Below the pieces are notes generated by a model. It was not told the origin of the DNA, did not search any database, and saw nothing but the letters and a program-made list of their open reading frames with translations. 54,111 nt of DNA from Intrasporangium calvum (GTDB lineage: Bacteria; Actinomycetota; Actinomycetes; Actinomycetales; Dermatophilaceae), in assembly GCF_028446585.1 (NCBI RefSeq), contig NZ_JAPFQL010000033.1:1-54111 (forward strand). Direction: 5' to 3'. The translations under genes and the position numbers were made by a program. This document shows positions 36,874-45,839 of the stretch, piece after piece; position 1 is the stretch's first letter; each line of letters opens with the position of its first letter.

Positions 36874-38360
36874 GATTCCTCCACGGACGATGTCGTATGC
36901 CGCTGGGCTGGGTTGGGTGCCCGATCCGCCGTGGGGTGGTCGGACCGGAGCACCCGCAGGGTGGCGAGGGTGGGGTCGGCCGCGTAGGCGACGCGCGTCC
37001 CGTGGGCCATGGCTGCACGGAGCGCGTCGACCGCTGCGGCGGTGACCCGCTCGCCCGGGGCGAGCACGGGCACTCCGGGGGGATACGGCGCGACGAGCTC
37101 GGCGCAGGTGCGGCCGATGGCCGTGTCCGTCGGGATCACCTCGTGGGGGGCGAAGAAGGCGGCGCGCGGTGTCGTCTCCATGACCGGCGCGACGCTCCAC
37201 GCGGCAGCGGGAACTGCTGGGCGAGGCTCGCCGCGGTGGCGCTCGACGCCGGTGGCGAGGGCGGCCACGAGCCGGCCGACGCTCTCGTCGTCGTCGGCGA
37301 GGCTGACGAGGGCGACCACCGTGTCGCGGTCGGCCATCTCGACGGGCAGGCCGGCGGCGATGAGGTCCCGCTCGACGGCGACCCCGTCGGCTCCAGTGCC
37401 GCCGAGCAGGACCGTCAGCTTGGCGGGGTCGACGTGTGGTCCGTCCAGGACGCCGAGGCCGGGCACCTCGGCGAGGGCGCGGCGCGCCGCCGCCACGCGG
37501 TCGACCAGGGCACCCAGCAGCTCCGTCCCCGCACGCTCCAGCAGGGCCCGAGCCGCGTCCGCGCTCGCGAGGATCGCGCCGGCGGGGCTGGTCGTGTGGG
37601 TCGCCTCGACGGCCGCGTCGAGCCGAGCCGCGTCGATCCGCTCGGTCCGGGCAAGCAGGTAGGCGGCCTGCGACCATGCGGGCAGCGTCTTGTGGGCGGA
37701 GGTCACCAAGGCGTCGGCCCCGAGGGCGAGGGCGTGCTGAGGGAGAGCGGGATGGAAACCGAAGTGCGCGGCCCAGGCGGCGTCTACGACGAGGGGCCGG
37801 CCGTGCCGATGCGCCACCTCGGCCAGGCCGGCCACGTCGCCCACCGTGCCGATGTAGGCGGGGTCACCGACGAGGACGGCAACGGCGTCGGGGGCGCGGC
37901 GGAAGCCCGCTTCAAGGGTCGCCGGCGACACCCCCATGGGCAGTCCGGTGGTGGCGTCGAGGTCGGGCTGGAGCCACACCGGCTCGAGCCCGGCGAGGAC
38001 GAGGCCCAGCAGCACGGAGCGATGCAGGGTGCGGCCGACGAGGACGCGGTCGCCCTCGGCGCCCAGCGCCAGTGCGACGGCCTGGTTGGCGTGCGTGGAC
38101 CCGCCGACCGAGAAGCGGCAGACGTCGGTGCCCCAGAGCCGGGCCGCCCGCTGCTCGGCCGCCGCCAGCACGCCGCCGGACAGCTTGACGGTGTCGAGAC
38201 CGCCGTAGAGCGGCACGTCACCGGCGACGACGTCCCCGACGAGGTCGTGCCGCTGCTTGTGGCCGGGGATGGTGAAGGGCGTCGGGCCCTGCTCGTGGAA
38301 GCGCAGCCAGGCGTCGAGGAGCGGAGCGTCGCCGCGGAGGCCCAACGGGTCAGTCGGCAC
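36870..38360 (-). CDS. Orn/Lys/Arg decarboxylase-type PLP enzyme
   Basis: Fold-type I PLP enzyme of the Orn/Lys/Arg decarboxylase family, 496 residues. Opening GPTPFTIPGHKQRHDL, LYGGLDTVKLSGGVL; PLP pocket VVDAAWAAHFGFHP (Asp 193, His 199) and TSAHKTLPAWSQAAYLL (Lys 224); C-terminal domain with PYPPGVPVLAPGE near residue 430 as in the family. GTG at 38360 overlaps the upstream fusion gene by 11 bp. The last residues (NPAQRHTTSSVEES) are encoded by a copy of the dispersed word and lead into the LLM gene overlap. Substrate (arginine, lysine, ornithine or other) not evident. Confidence 0.9.
   Translation of the reverse strand: MPTDPLGLRGDAPLLDAWLRFHEQGPTPFTIPGHKQRHDLVGDVVAGDVPLYGGLDTVKLSGGVLAAAEQRAARLWGTDVCRFSVGGSTHANQAVALALGAEGDRVLVGRTLHRSVLLGLVLAGLEPVWLQPDLDATTGLPMGVSPATLEAGFRRAPDAVAVLVGDPAYIGTVGDVAGLAEVAHRHGRPLVVDAAWAAHFGFHPALPQHALALGADALVTSAHKTLPAWSQAAYLLARTERIDAARLDAAVEATHTTSPAGAILASADAARALLERAGTELLGALVDRVAAARRALAEVPGLGVLDGPHVDPAKLTVLLGGTGADGVAVERDLIAAGLPVEMADRDTVVALVSLADDDESVGRLVAALATGVERHRGEPRPAVPAAAWSVAPVMETTPRAAFFAPHEVIPTDTAIGRTCAELVAPYPPGVPVLAPGERVTAAAVDALRAAMAHGTRVAYAADPTLATLRVLRSDHPTADRAPNPAQRHTTSSVEES
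36894..36909 (-). repeat. exact copy of dispersed word AGCCCAGCGGCATACG (decarboxylase 3' end)
   Basis: On the minus strand in the last codons of the decarboxylase, sense orientation, followed by AC (18-mer). Encodes Ala-Gln-Arg-His-Thr in the same reading phase as in sufR. Confidence 0.85.
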
Positions 38361-40113
38361 GTGCGCCGCTCTCGCGGAAGCGCTGGGAGGCGGTGACGAG
38401 GGCCTGGGTGAAGGCCCGCACCTGGCGCAGGTCGACCCACTCGTCGACGGCGTGCAGGCCTCCTCCGGAGGGTCCGCAGACCAGGGCGGGGATGCCGTGC
38501 GCCTCGAAGAGGGGCGCCTCCATCCAGTAGGGGGCGTCGAAAGGCCCCCCGGCCCGGCCGGGGACGTCCGCCAGCTCCTCGTCGAGCAGCGTCGCGAACG
38601 TCCTTGCCGCTCCGGAGGTCTGCAGCTGCCAGGCGTCCCGGGCGACGACCAGGCGAGCGGTCGCGCTGACGGCCGGGTCGGCGGCCCGCAGGTCGGCGAG
38701 CAACGACTCGACCTCCGCGAGTGGAGGGACGCCGGCATCGCCGGGCACGGTCCGTCGCTCGACGGTGGCCGACGCGCGCTCGGGCACCGTGAAGGGGGCG
38801 CGGCCTCCTCGCACGACGCTGACGAGGAGCTCGCCGCCGGCGGCCCGGATCGGCCCCCGGGACTCGGCCACCGCTCCGAGGAAGCGGCCGAGGTGTGCGA
38901 CGGCATCGACGCCCTGGTCGGCCTGGGAGGTGTGGGCTGCGCGACCCGCGAACTCGACCTCGACGACGGCGAAGCCGCGCAGGCTCGCGGTCAGGTCGAG
39001 GTGGCTCGGCTCCGCGACCAGGGCCAGGTCCGGCCGCATCCCGGTCCGGGCCAGGTGCATGAGGACCGTCTCGGTGCCCACGCTCCGATCCTCCTCGTCG
39101 GCGACGAGGGCGAGCACGACCGAGCCGTGGTCCCGCCGGGCCAGCTCCTCGGCGGCCACCACGATCCCGGCGACGCCACCCTTCATGTCGGCGGCACCGC
39201 GTCCGAGCAGCCGGTCACCGTCGATCCGGGGCGTGAAGGGCTCCGACATGCCGAAGACGCCGACCGTGTCCACGTGCCCGTTGAGGAGCAGGCAGGGGCC
39301 AGGCCGTGAGCCGCTGTGCCAGGCGAGCAGGCTCGGGCGGCTCGGCTCGTCCGCGGGGACCACGACGAGCGTGCGGAACCCTGCGCCGGCGAGGCGAGCC
39401 TCGAGGAAGCGGATGATCTCGGCCTCTCCGGCCGCCCCGTCGGCCAACGTCGGGTTGACCGAGTCGATCGCCACCAGCTCCTCGAGCAGCGCAACCGCCT
39501 CGGCGCCGAGGTCCCGCCTCGCCGGCCGGGCGAGCACCCGGATCCAGCCCCACGGCTCACCGGGGTCGAGGTCCACCTGGACCAGCTCGTAGCCGCACTC
39601 AGTGACGAGGTCACCCAAGGGGCCCGGCTGCCAGTACTGGAAGAAGCGCGGCACGCCAAGCTTGTGCGAGCTCCACTCGGAGCCGTCCCCGACCTTGACG
39701 CTGAAGGCGAGCAGGCCGTCGGGCACGAGCGCCGCGCGCACCTTGGCCAGGACGTGACGGAGCTCGTCGGGCTGGAAGTGCAGGAAGACCGCGTTGGCCA
39801 GCACAGCGGCATACGGGCCCGCGATGTCGTCCGTCAGGACGTCGAGGACGTCTGCGGCGTGCCCCTCGGCCCGCTGCATCTCGACGAACGCCGCCGTGGC
39901 GTCGGTGCGGTGCACCCGCCGGCCGAGCCGCTCCAGGTCGTCGGCGTCACGGCCGGATGCGCTTCCGACCTCGAGGACCGTGCCGTCGGGCGCCATGTCG
40001 GCAAGCTGTCGGAGCCAGCCGTTCTCCGGCAACGCGAGAGTCTGCTCCCGGTAGAGCGCAGCGGCCTGCTCGTAGGCCGCGAGCGTCCTCGCGTTGGTGT
40101 CCGAGCCGCTCAC
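38350..40113 (-). CDS. SAM-dependent methyltransferase - M20 metallohydrolase fusion
   Basis: 587 residues in one uninterrupted frame from GTG 40113, which overlaps the glgC stop (GTGA). Residues ~1-198: class I methyltransferase with [16 protein letters not shown] (SAM motif near 47), [18 protein letters not shown] and [14 protein letters not shown]. Residues ~200-587: M20 family zinc hydrolase (ArgE/DapE/CPG2-like) with [12 protein letters not shown] (metal His280/Asp282), [26 protein letters not shown] (catalytic Glu340/341), [10 protein letters not shown] and C-terminal [11 protein letters not shown]. Both halves keep catalytic motifs and the junction has almost no linker. Followed by the PLP decarboxylase (11-bp overlap). 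Reaction unknown. Confidence 0.85.
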   Translation of the reverse strand: MSGSDTNARTLAAYEQAAALYREQTLALPENGWLRQLADMAPDGTVLEVGSASGRDADDLERLGRRVHRTDATAAFVEMQRAEGHAADVLDVLTDDIAGPYAAVLANAVFLHFQPDELRHVLAKVRAALVPDGLLAFSVKVGDGSEWSSHKLGVPRFFQYWQPGPLGDLVTECGYELVQVDLDPGEPWGWIRVLARPARRDLGAEAVALLEELVAIDSVNPTLADGAAGEAEIIRFLEARLAGAGFRTLVVVPADEPSRPSLLAWHSGSRPGPCLLLNGHVDTVGVFGMSEPFTPRIDGDRLLGRGAADMKGGVAGIVVAAEELARRDHGSVVLALVADEEDRSVGTETVLMHLARTGMRPDLALVAEPSHLDLTASLRGFAVVEVEFAGRAAHTSQADQGVDAVAHLGRFLGAVAESRGPIRAAGGELLVSVVRGGRAPFTVPERASATVERRTVPGDAGVPPLAEVESLLADLRAADPAVSATARLVVARDAWQLQTSGAARTFATLLDEELADVPGRAGGPFDAPYWMEAPLFEAHGIPALVCGPSGGGLHAVDEWVDLRQVRAFTQALVTASQRFRESGARAD

Positions 40114-41369
40114 CGGACGACGGTCTGGCCCTTGCCGATGACGGTGATCCCGGTCTCGGTCACGTGGAAGCCGCGGGCCAGGTCGTGCTCGTGGTCGAGC
40201 CCCACCTGGCAGCCCTCGGGGATCACGACGTTCTTGTCGATGATCGCCCGCCGGATCTGCGCGTGGCGCTGCACCTGGACCCCGTCGAGCAGGACCGAGC
40301 CCTGGATGCTGGCGTAGGAGTGGACGTGGACGAGGGGGGAGAGCACGGACGCGTAGATGTGTGCGCCGGACACGACGACGCCGGGGGAGACCGCCGAGTT
40401 GAGCGCCTCGCCGATCCGGTCGCCGCTGCCATGGACGAACTTCGCTGGGGGATAGGGCGAGTGCTGGGTGTAGATCGGCCACTCGTAGTTGTAGAGGTTG
40501 AAGATCGGGTGGATCGACACGAGGTCCATGTGCGCGTCGTAGTAGGACTCGATGGTCCCCACGTCGCGCCAGTAGCCGCGGTCCCGGTCGGTGGCCCCGG
40601 GGATCTCGTTGTCCTTGAAGTCGTAGACGCCGGCCTCGCCGCGCGACACGAAGTCGGGCACGATGTCGCCGCCCATGTCGTGCTTGCTGCCCTCACGGTC
40701 ACGGTCACGGGTCACGGCGTCGATGAGGGCGTCCGCGGTGAAGACGTAGTTGCCCATCGAGGCGAGGACCTCGGTGGGGCTGTCGGGCAGGCCCTTCGCG
40801 TCCTTCGGCTTCTCGCGGAAGGCGGCGATCTTGGCGGGGTCCGTGCTGTCGACCTCGATGACCCCGAACTGGTCGGCGAGGGAGATCGGCTGCCGGATCG
40901 CGGCGACCGTGACACCGGCGCCGGACTCGATGTGCTGCTCGACCATCGCGCTGAAGTCCATGCGGTAGACGTGGTCGGCGCCGACGACGACGACGATGTC
41001 GGGCTTGGCGTCGTGGATCAGGTTGAGGCTCTGGTAGATCGCGTCCGCGCTGCCGAGGTACCAGTTCTTGTCGACCCGCTGCTGGGCCGGCACCGTCGTG
41101 ACGTAGTTGCCGAGCAGCGTCGACATGCGCCAGGTCTTCGTCACGTGCGCGTCGAGGCTGTGCGACTTGTACTGCGTCAGCACGACGACCTGCAGGTAGC
41201 CGGAGTTGACGACGTTGGACAGCGCCAGGTCGATGAGGCGATAGATCCCGGCAAAGGGCACTGCGGGTTTGGCACGGTCTGCGGTCAGGGGCATGAGCCG
41301 CTTGCCCTCGCCCCCAGCCAGGACGATGGCGAGGACCTTGCGGTTGGAGTACGGGCTTCGTCGCGCCAT
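40110..41369 (-). CDS. glgC: glucose-1-phosphate adenylyltransferase
   Basis: Makes ADP-glucose for glycogen/maltosyl-phosphate synthesis. 419 residues from ATG 41369 (not the GTG at 41375), because TAGGGT ends exactly 6 nt before this ATG. Motifs: [68 protein letters not shown] and a C-terminal left-handed β-helix region. Divergent from glgA as in Mycobacterium. It leads the minus-strand cluster with the methyltransferase-M20 fusion, overlapping it by 4 bp. Confidence 0.96.
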   Translation of the reverse strand: MARRSPYSNRKVLAIVLAGGEGKRLMPLTADRAKPAVPFAGIYRLIDLALSNVVNSGYLQVVVLTQYKSHSLDAHVTKTWRMSTLLGNYVTTVPAQQRVDKNWYLGSADAIYQSLNLIHDAKPDIVVVVGADHVYRMDFSAMVEQHIESGAGVTVAAIRQPISLADQFGVIEVDSTDPAKIAAFREKPKDAKGLPDSPTEVLASMGNYVFTADALIDAVTRDRDREGSKHDMGGDIVPDFVSRGEAGVYDFKDNEIPGATDRDRGYWRDVGTIESYYDAHMDLVSIHPIFNLYNYEWPIYTQHSPYPPAKFVHGSGDRIGEALNSAVSPGVVVSGAHIYASVLSPLVHVHSYASIQGSVLLDGVQVQRHAQIRRAIIDKNVVIPEGCQVGLDHEHDLARGFHVTETGITVIGKGQTVVR

Positions 41370-41375
41370 GCCCAC

Positions 41376-41381
41376 ACCCTA
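41376..41381 (-). promoter_or_regulatory. -10 box TAGGGT for leaderless glgC
   Basis: Minus-strand TAGGGT with a 6-nt gap (41370-41375) to ATG 41369. Part of the 131-bp divergent glgC/glgA region. Confidence 0.6.
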
Positions 41382-41488
41382 GGCGGCGAGGCGCCGCCGG
41401 GGGGAGGCTTGTCCAGATCCCACGCGTGTCGCGTCCGTCTCGCGGGATGTGCGTGCTGAGGATCGGCCGGCAGCAACGGGTTCGGGGC

Positions 41489-41494
41489 TACAGT
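41489..41494 (+). promoter_or_regulatory. -10 box TACAGT for leaderless glgA
   Basis: TACAGT with a 6-nt gap (41495-41500) to GTG 41501; supports this start over the earlier in-frame GTG at 41426. Confidence 0.6.
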
Positions 41495-41500
41495 CGGCAC

Positions 41501-42700
41501 GTGCGCGTCGACATCCTGAGCAAGGAGTACCCGCCGGCCATCTACGGAGGCGCCGGCGTCCATGTCGCCGAGCTGGTGCGCGCCCTGCGTGCCCGCGGCG
41601 ACGTCGACGTACAGGTGCGGTGCTTCGGTGCGCCGCGCGACGAGCGGGGCACGACCGCATACCCGGACCTGGCCGGCCTGGCGGACGCCAACGCCGCGGT
41701 CCAGACGCTCGGCGTGGACCTCGCCATGGCGAGCGACACCGTCGGGGCCGACCTCGTCCACTCGCACACCTGGTATGCCAACCTCGCCGGGCACCTCGGC
41801 TCCCTCCTCGGCGGGATGCCGCACGTCGTGACGGCGCACTCCCTCGAGCCGATGCGGCCGTGGAAGGCCGAGCAGCTGGGCGGCGGCTACCAGGTCTCGT
41901 CGTGGGCCGAGCGGACGGCCTACGAGGCCGCCGCAGGCGTCGTGGCCGTCAGTGCAGGGATGCGCGCGGACATCCTGCGCAGCTATCCGTCCCTCGACCC
42001 CGATCGGGTCCACGTGGTGCACAACGGGATCGATGCCCAGCTGTGGCAGGCCGACCGGTCGCCGGAGGCCCGGGCGGTGGTCGAGCGGCACGGCGTCGAC
42101 CCGGACCGTCCCTCGGTCGTCTTCGTCGGGCGGATCACGCGGCAGAAGGGGCTGCCCTACCTGCTCCGCGCCTGCGCAGGCCTGCCCCCCGACGTCCAGC
42201 TCGTGCTCTGCGCCGGCGCGCCCGACACGCCGGAGATCCTGGCCGAGGTCGAGGCCCTCATGGAGGGCCTGCGGGCGCAACGGCAAGGCGTTGTCTGGAT
42301 CGCCGAGATGCTGCCCCGCGCAGAGGTGATCGCGCTCCTCTCGCACGGCACGGTCTTCGCCTGCCCGTCGGTCTATGAGCCGCTCGGGATCGTCAACCTC
42401 GAGGCGATGGCCTGCGAGCTGCCGGTCGTCGCCACCGCCACGGGAGGCATTCCCGAGGTCGTCGTCGACGGGGAGACCGGCTGGCTCGTCCCGATCGACC
42501 AGGTCCAGGACGGCACCGGCACGCCCGTCGACCCGGACCGCTTCGTCGCCGACCTGGCCGCGGCCCTGACGGACGCCGTGTCGGACCCGGAGCGTGCTCG
42601 CTCCTACGGCGCCGCGGGCCGTCGGCGGGCCGTCGAGTCCTTCTCCTGGGCCTCCATCGGCGACCGCACGCTCGAGGTCTATCGCTCGGTCCTCGGCTGA
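41501..42700 (+). CDS. glgA: GT4 glycogen synthase / ADP-glucose:maltose-1-phosphate glucosyltransferase (GlgM type)
   Basis: 399-residue retaining glycosyltransferase (GT4). Start VRVDILSKEYPPAIYGGAGVHVAELVRAL; HSHTWYANLAGHLGSLLGGMPHVVTAHSLEP; VHVVHNGID; VVFVGRITRQKGLPYLLRA; C-terminal VCPSVYEPLGIVNLEAMACELPVVAT with the E-x7-E motif. Annotated as GlgA in many genomes; this short GT4 form beside glgC corresponds to mycobacterial Rv1212c (GlgM), which makes maltose-1-phosphate from ADP-glucose. The latter role is likely but not provable here. Confidence 0.93.
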   Translation: MRVDILSKEYPPAIYGGAGVHVAELVRALRARGDVDVQVRCFGAPRDERGTTAYPDLAGLADANAAVQTLGVDLAMASDTVGADLVHSHTWYANLAGHLGSLLGGMPHVVTAHSLEPMRPWKAEQLGGGYQVSSWAERTAYEAAAGVVAVSAGMRADILRSYPSLDPDRVHVVHNGIDAQLWQADRSPEARAVVERHGVDPDRPSVVFVGRITRQKGLPYLLRACAGLPPDVQLVLCAGAPDTPEILAEVEALMEGLRAQRQGVVWIAEMLPRAEVIALLSHGTVFACPSVYEPLGIVNLEAMACELPVVATATGGIPEVVVDGETGWLVPIDQVQDGTGTPVDPDRFVADLAAALTDAVSDPERARSYGAAGRRRAVESFSWASIGDRTLEVYRSVLG

Positions 42701-42712
42701 GCGAGGTCACCC

Positions 42713-43315
42713 ATGATCGAGGTGCTCACGGGGATGGGGCTGTCGGCCGCGGCGGGCCTCAACGCCTACGTGCCCTTCCTGCTCGTCGCGCTCGTCGCGC
42801 GGTTCACCGACCTCGTGACGCTGCCGGCCGGCCTGGCCTGGATCGAGAGCGGCTGGGCCATCGGCATCGGGTCGGTGCTGCTGCTCACGGAGGTGGTCCT
42901 CGACAAGATCGCGGTGGTCGACACCATCAACGACACGGTCCAGACGCTGATCCGCCCGAGCATGGGCGGTCTCATGTTTGCCGCGACCTCGGCGGCGCAG
43001 GAGGCCGACCAGTCGTCCTGGATGGCCGACAATCCCTGGCTCGGGGTCGCCCTCGGGGTCGTCGTCTCGGGACTGGTCCATGCCGGCAAGGCGACGGCGC
43101 GCCCAGCCGTCGACGCCGGGACCCTGGGTCTCGGCACGCCGGTGGTCTCGACGGCCGAGGACACTGCCTCGGTCGGCCTCAGCCTCGCCGCTCTCTTTGC
43201 CCCGCTGCTCGTGATCGTCGGCCTGGTCCTGCTCGCCGGTGCCCTCATCAAGCTGTTGCTCGTGATGCGTCGCTGGCGCCGGCGGCGACGGCCCCGCGCG
43301 GCGCCGGTGCCGTGA
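42713..43315 (+). CDS. DUF4126-family membrane protein
   Basis: 200 residues, several hydrophobic segments: LTGMGLSAAAGLNAYVPFLLVALVARF (N-terminus), GWAIGIGSVLLLTEVVLDKIAVVDTINDTVQTLIRP, GVALGVVVSGLVHAGKATARPAVDAGTLG, and a C-terminal helix before a very basic tail (RRWRRRRRPR). The sequence matches the DUF4126 family; function unknown. Starts 12 nt after the glgA stop on the same strand, so may be co-transcribed, with no clear ribosome-binding site. Confidence 0.82.
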   Translation: MIEVLTGMGLSAAAGLNAYVPFLLVALVARFTDLVTLPAGLAWIESGWAIGIGSVLLLTEVVLDKIAVVDTINDTVQTLIRPSMGGLMFAATSAAQEADQSSWMADNPWLGVALGVVVSGLVHAGKATARPAVDAGTLGLGTPVVSTAEDTASVGLSLAALFAPLLVIVGLVLLAGALIKLLLVMRRWRRRRRPRAAPVP

Positions 43316-43326
43316 GCCGCCGCCCG

Positions 43327-44058
43327 TCAGCCGGTGAGCCGACCGGTGAGGACGTGGTCGAGACCGAGGGTCTCGCCGGCGCCACCGAGGATCTGCTGGA
43401 GCAGGTCGCGCGGCGACGGGTAGTCCGGGCCGAGGGCCGCGAGATAGCGGTCATGGGCCGACAGCGACGCGACGGCCTCCTCGAAGTGCCCTGAGACGTC
43501 AACGGCGTGAGTGGGCTCGGGGTCCGCGACGAAGAGCAGCTGCCTCGCCGACCAGGGCTCCAGCCCTTCGTCCACGAGGCCGGGGAAGATCCACCGGTTG
43601 CCGGCGTCCGCCCTGGCGTCGAGGGTGGCCAGCCCGACGGCCCGGTGATCGGCCTGGTTGACGAAGCCGCCGGCGAAGTACGGCGCGAACGTCGCGGTGA
43701 CGATGAGGTCCGGCCGGCGAAGCCTGATCTCCCGCGCGATGGCGCGGCGCAGGGGCAGGCCGTACTCCACGACGCCGTCGCGGAAGTCGTCGAGGAACTC
43801 GACGACCGAGACGCCGACCTCCTCGGCGCCGTTTCGCTCCTCCTGCTCCCGCACCGGACCGGCCTCGCCGGGCGCCATGGTGTCGATGCCGGCCTCACCC
43901 CGCGTCACGAGCAGATAGGTCACGGTCTTGCCGGCCTTGACCCACTTGTCGACGGCGGCGGCCGTGCCGTACTCGAGGTCGTCCGGATGCGCCGCGACGC
44001 AGAGAACGCGCTCGAAGCTGGACTCGTCGAGGATCTGCAGCTCGGGGAGTTCGCGCAT
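43327..44058 (-). CDS. PIG-L family deacetylase
   Basis: 243 residues of the PIG-L/LmbE zinc deacetylase family. N-terminal metal site VLCVAAHPDDLEYGTAAAVDKW (His-x-Asp-Asp), TRGEAGIDTM and the NQADHRAVGLATLDA region with the third ligand. Such enzymes de-N-acetylate GlcNAc conjugates, e.g. in mycothiol synthesis (MshB) or detoxification (Mca), but this one does not show a distinctive MshB/Mca pattern that I can verify, so the substrate is open. Its start is 7 nt from the stop of the following unknown gene (44066-44830), which is transcribed first. Confidence 0.88.
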   Translation of the reverse strand: MRELPELQILDESSFERVLCVAAHPDDLEYGTAAAVDKWVKAGKTVTYLLVTRGEAGIDTMAPGEAGPVREQEERNGAEEVGVSVVEFLDDFRDGVVEYGLPLRRAIAREIRLRRPDLIVTATFAPYFAGGFVNQADHRAVGLATLDARADAGNRWIFPGLVDEGLEPWSARQLLFVADPEPTHAVDVSGHFEEAVASLSAHDRYLAALGPDYPSPRDLLQQILGGAGETLGLDHVLTGRLTG

Positions 44059-44065
44059 GGGCCAA

Positions 44066-44830
44066 CTATGCCGGGCGCCAGCCCGCGATGCTCATCACCG
44101 CGACGTTGGTGGCGTCTGCGAGCGCGTCATCCGCGTGAGCCGAGAGCAACCGCACCAGGGACTCGCGTTGCCCGCTCGTCGCGGCGTCGAGGCCGTCGGA
44201 CCCGAGCCCGGTGAGCCGGCCGGCCTGACCCGCGATCACACCGGCCGTCGCCGCGAGCGACATGACCCGCAGCGCCTTGGCCGGGATCGATTCGGGAAGT
44301 CCCCAGGTGCGACGGTCCAGCGCCGACTCCGCCTCGGCGCGGCTCTCCTCGCTCCATGGCGTCCCGCCGACCTGCTCGAAGGCTCGCGTCAGCTCCGCGA
44401 GCCGACCGAGCAGGGTGCGCTCGACCTCGCGCAGGTCGACCATCTCGAGCCGGTGCCGAGGCACGGGCTGCGCGTCGTGCGCGGACCAGTCGACCCGCCA
44501 CCCGGTGTCGCCCTCGGGGCCGAAGCGCGCCAGCGTCGGGATGAGGAGGCCGCCGACCGACGGCACGAAGACACACTCGCCGGCCTCGGCGGCAAGGGCT
44601 GCGGCTGGGAGCGAGGTCAGCGGCATACGGCTCACGTCTCCCGGGCGGGGGAGGGCGACGAAGAGCGCGCGCTCGCCGAGGTCGCGCCAGAGCTCGAGGC
44701 GCCCCACGTCGCCCGCGACGTGGTCGAGGTCTGGGACGGAACGGGCGAGCGCGTCACGGAGGGCGACCTCGTCGTTCCACGCTGCGGTGACCCACAGGGC
44801 CAGGCGCACGGACACGGGGAGCTCGGACAT
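44066..44830 (-). CDS. conserved hypothetical protein (254 aa)
   Basis: No family recognised with confidence. Soluble-looking α/β protein; starts MSELPVSVRLALWVTAAWND, contains a SMPL/SLPAAALAAEAGECVFVPSVGGLLIPTL stretch, an acidic/aromatic middle (GDTGWRVDWSAHDAQPV) and an alanine-rich C-terminus with VMSLAATAGVIAGQAGRLTGLGSDGL. Codon use and length argue for a real gene. TACGAT on the minus strand (complement of 44839-44844) ends 8 nt before ATG, suggesting a 0-2 nt leader. Upstream partner of the PIG-L gene, same strand. Confidence 0.7.
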   Translation of the reverse strand: MSELPVSVRLALWVTAAWNDEVALRDALARSVPDLDHVAGDVGRLELWRDLGERALFVALPRPGDVSRMPLTSLPAAALAAEAGECVFVPSVGGLLIPTLARFGPEGDTGWRVDWSAHDAQPVPRHRLEMVDLREVERTLLGRLAELTRAFEQVGGTPWSEESRAEAESALDRRTWGLPESIPAKALRVMSLAATAGVIAGQAGRLTGLGSDGLDAATSGQRESLVRLLSAHADDALADATNVAVMSIAGWRPA

Positions 44831-44916
44831 CAGGCGCCATCGTAGGTGCCACGCCCGGGCCGCTCGACGGGCGAGCCGGTGCCGGGGGCTCGGCGCGGTG
44901 GCATAGGGTCGGGGCC

Positions 44917-45702
44917 ATGAGCGATGTCCTCGCCTTTGCCGGCGTCTCCGTCAGGAGGGGCACCAACACGCTCCTCGACGACGTGACGTGGGAGGTCGAG
45001 GAGGGGGAGCGCTGGGTCGTGCTCGGCCCCAACGGTGCCGGCAAGACGACCCTGCTGCAGGTGGCGGCGGCCCGGATGCACCCGACGAGCGGCGTGGCCG
45101 GCGTGCTCGGCGAGGTCCTCGGCGCGGTCGACGTCTTCGACCTGCGACCTCGGATCGGCCTGTCGAGCTCGTCCATGGCCGACCGCATCCCCGGCGACGA
45201 GCTCGTCGGCAACGTCGTGGTGACCGCCTCCTACGGCATCGTGGGCCGCTGGCGTGAGCACTACGACCACCTCGACTACGTCCGGGCCATGGAGCTGCTC
45301 AAGACGCTCGGGGTCGAGCACCTCGCCGACCGGCACTACCGCACCCTGAGCGAGGGCGAGCGCAAGCGGGTCCAGATCGCTCGCGCCCTCATGACCGACC
45401 CGGAGCTGATGCTCCTCGACGAGCCTGCCGCGGGTCTCGACCTCGGGGGGCGGGAGGACCTCGTCCGCCGCCTCGGCGAGCTCGCCGCCGACACGGAGGC
45501 ACCTGCTCTCGTGGTCGTCACCCACCACGTCGAGGAGATCCCGCCGTCGTTCACCGACGTCCTGCTGATGAGAGACGGTCGCGTGGTCGCGGCCGGCCCG
45601 ATCCCGATCACCCTGACCGAGGAGAACCTCTCGCGCACCTTCGGGCTACCGCTCGTCCTCGAGCAGCACGGGGACCGTTGGTCGGCGCGGGCCAGGTCGT
45701 GA
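44917..45702 (+). CDS. stand-alone ABC ATP-binding protein
   Basis: 261 residues; Walker A GPNGAGKTTLLQVAAARMHP, variant signature LSEGERKRVQIARALM, Walker B LMLLDEPAAGLDLGG, H-loop VVVTHHVEEIP. No permease gene flanks it, so either it partners a distant permease or acts otherwise (ModF-like cytosolic pattern). TAGGGT at 44904-44909 precedes the ATG by 7 nt (near-leaderless). Divergent from the unknown 254-aa gene. Confidence 0.85.
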   Translation: MSDVLAFAGVSVRRGTNTLLDDVTWEVEEGERWVVLGPNGAGKTTLLQVAAARMHPTSGVAGVLGEVLGAVDVFDLRPRIGLSSSSMADRIPGDELVGNVVVTASYGIVGRWREHYDHLDYVRAMELLKTLGVEHLADRHYRTLSEGERKRVQIARALMTDPELMLLDEPAAGLDLGGREDLVRRLGELAADTEAPALVVVTHHVEEIPPSFTDVLLMRDGRVVAAGPIPITLTEENLSRTFGLPLVLEQHGDRWSARARS

Positions 45703-45756
45703 CCGATCCGTTAGGTCGGCACCGGCAGGGTCGAGGGAACTGAGGCAGAATCGAAG

Positions 45757-45774
45757 ACGTCACAGCTGTGACGT
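45757..45774. promoter_or_regulatory. perfect 18-bp palindrome ACGTCACAGCTGTGACGT
   Basis: Located 66-83 bp before the nfeD GTG in the 137-bp gap after the ABC gene. Self-complementary at every base; looks like a dimeric regulator site. Order TCACA..TGTGA is the reverse of a CRP/FNR site. Confidence 0.6.
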
Positions 45775-45781
45775 ATGGGGC

Positions 45782-45800
45782 GTCGCCCCGCGGGGGCGAC
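45782..45800. promoter_or_regulatory. 8-bp inverted repeat GTCGCCCC-N3-GGGGCGAC
   Basis: Lies 8 bp beyond the 18-bp palindrome and 40 bp before nfeD. Could be a leader hairpin, second operator, or terminator of the ABC gene. Confidence 0.4.
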
Positions 45801-45839
45801 CGGGCAAGGCCGCCTGAGGCCGGAGAAGGTCGGTGCAAC

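Noticed and set aside
34423-36987. An 854-codon plus-strand frame opposite serB, PPOX and LLM genes
   Set aside because: Low-complexity Arg/Gly/Ala translation, opposite three well-defined genes; a GC-skew shadow.
45757-45774. CRP/FNR-type site (TGTGA-N6-TCACA)
   Set aside because: The half-sites are in the reverse order (TCACA..TGTGA) with a 2-bp centre, so it is not a canonical CRP site.
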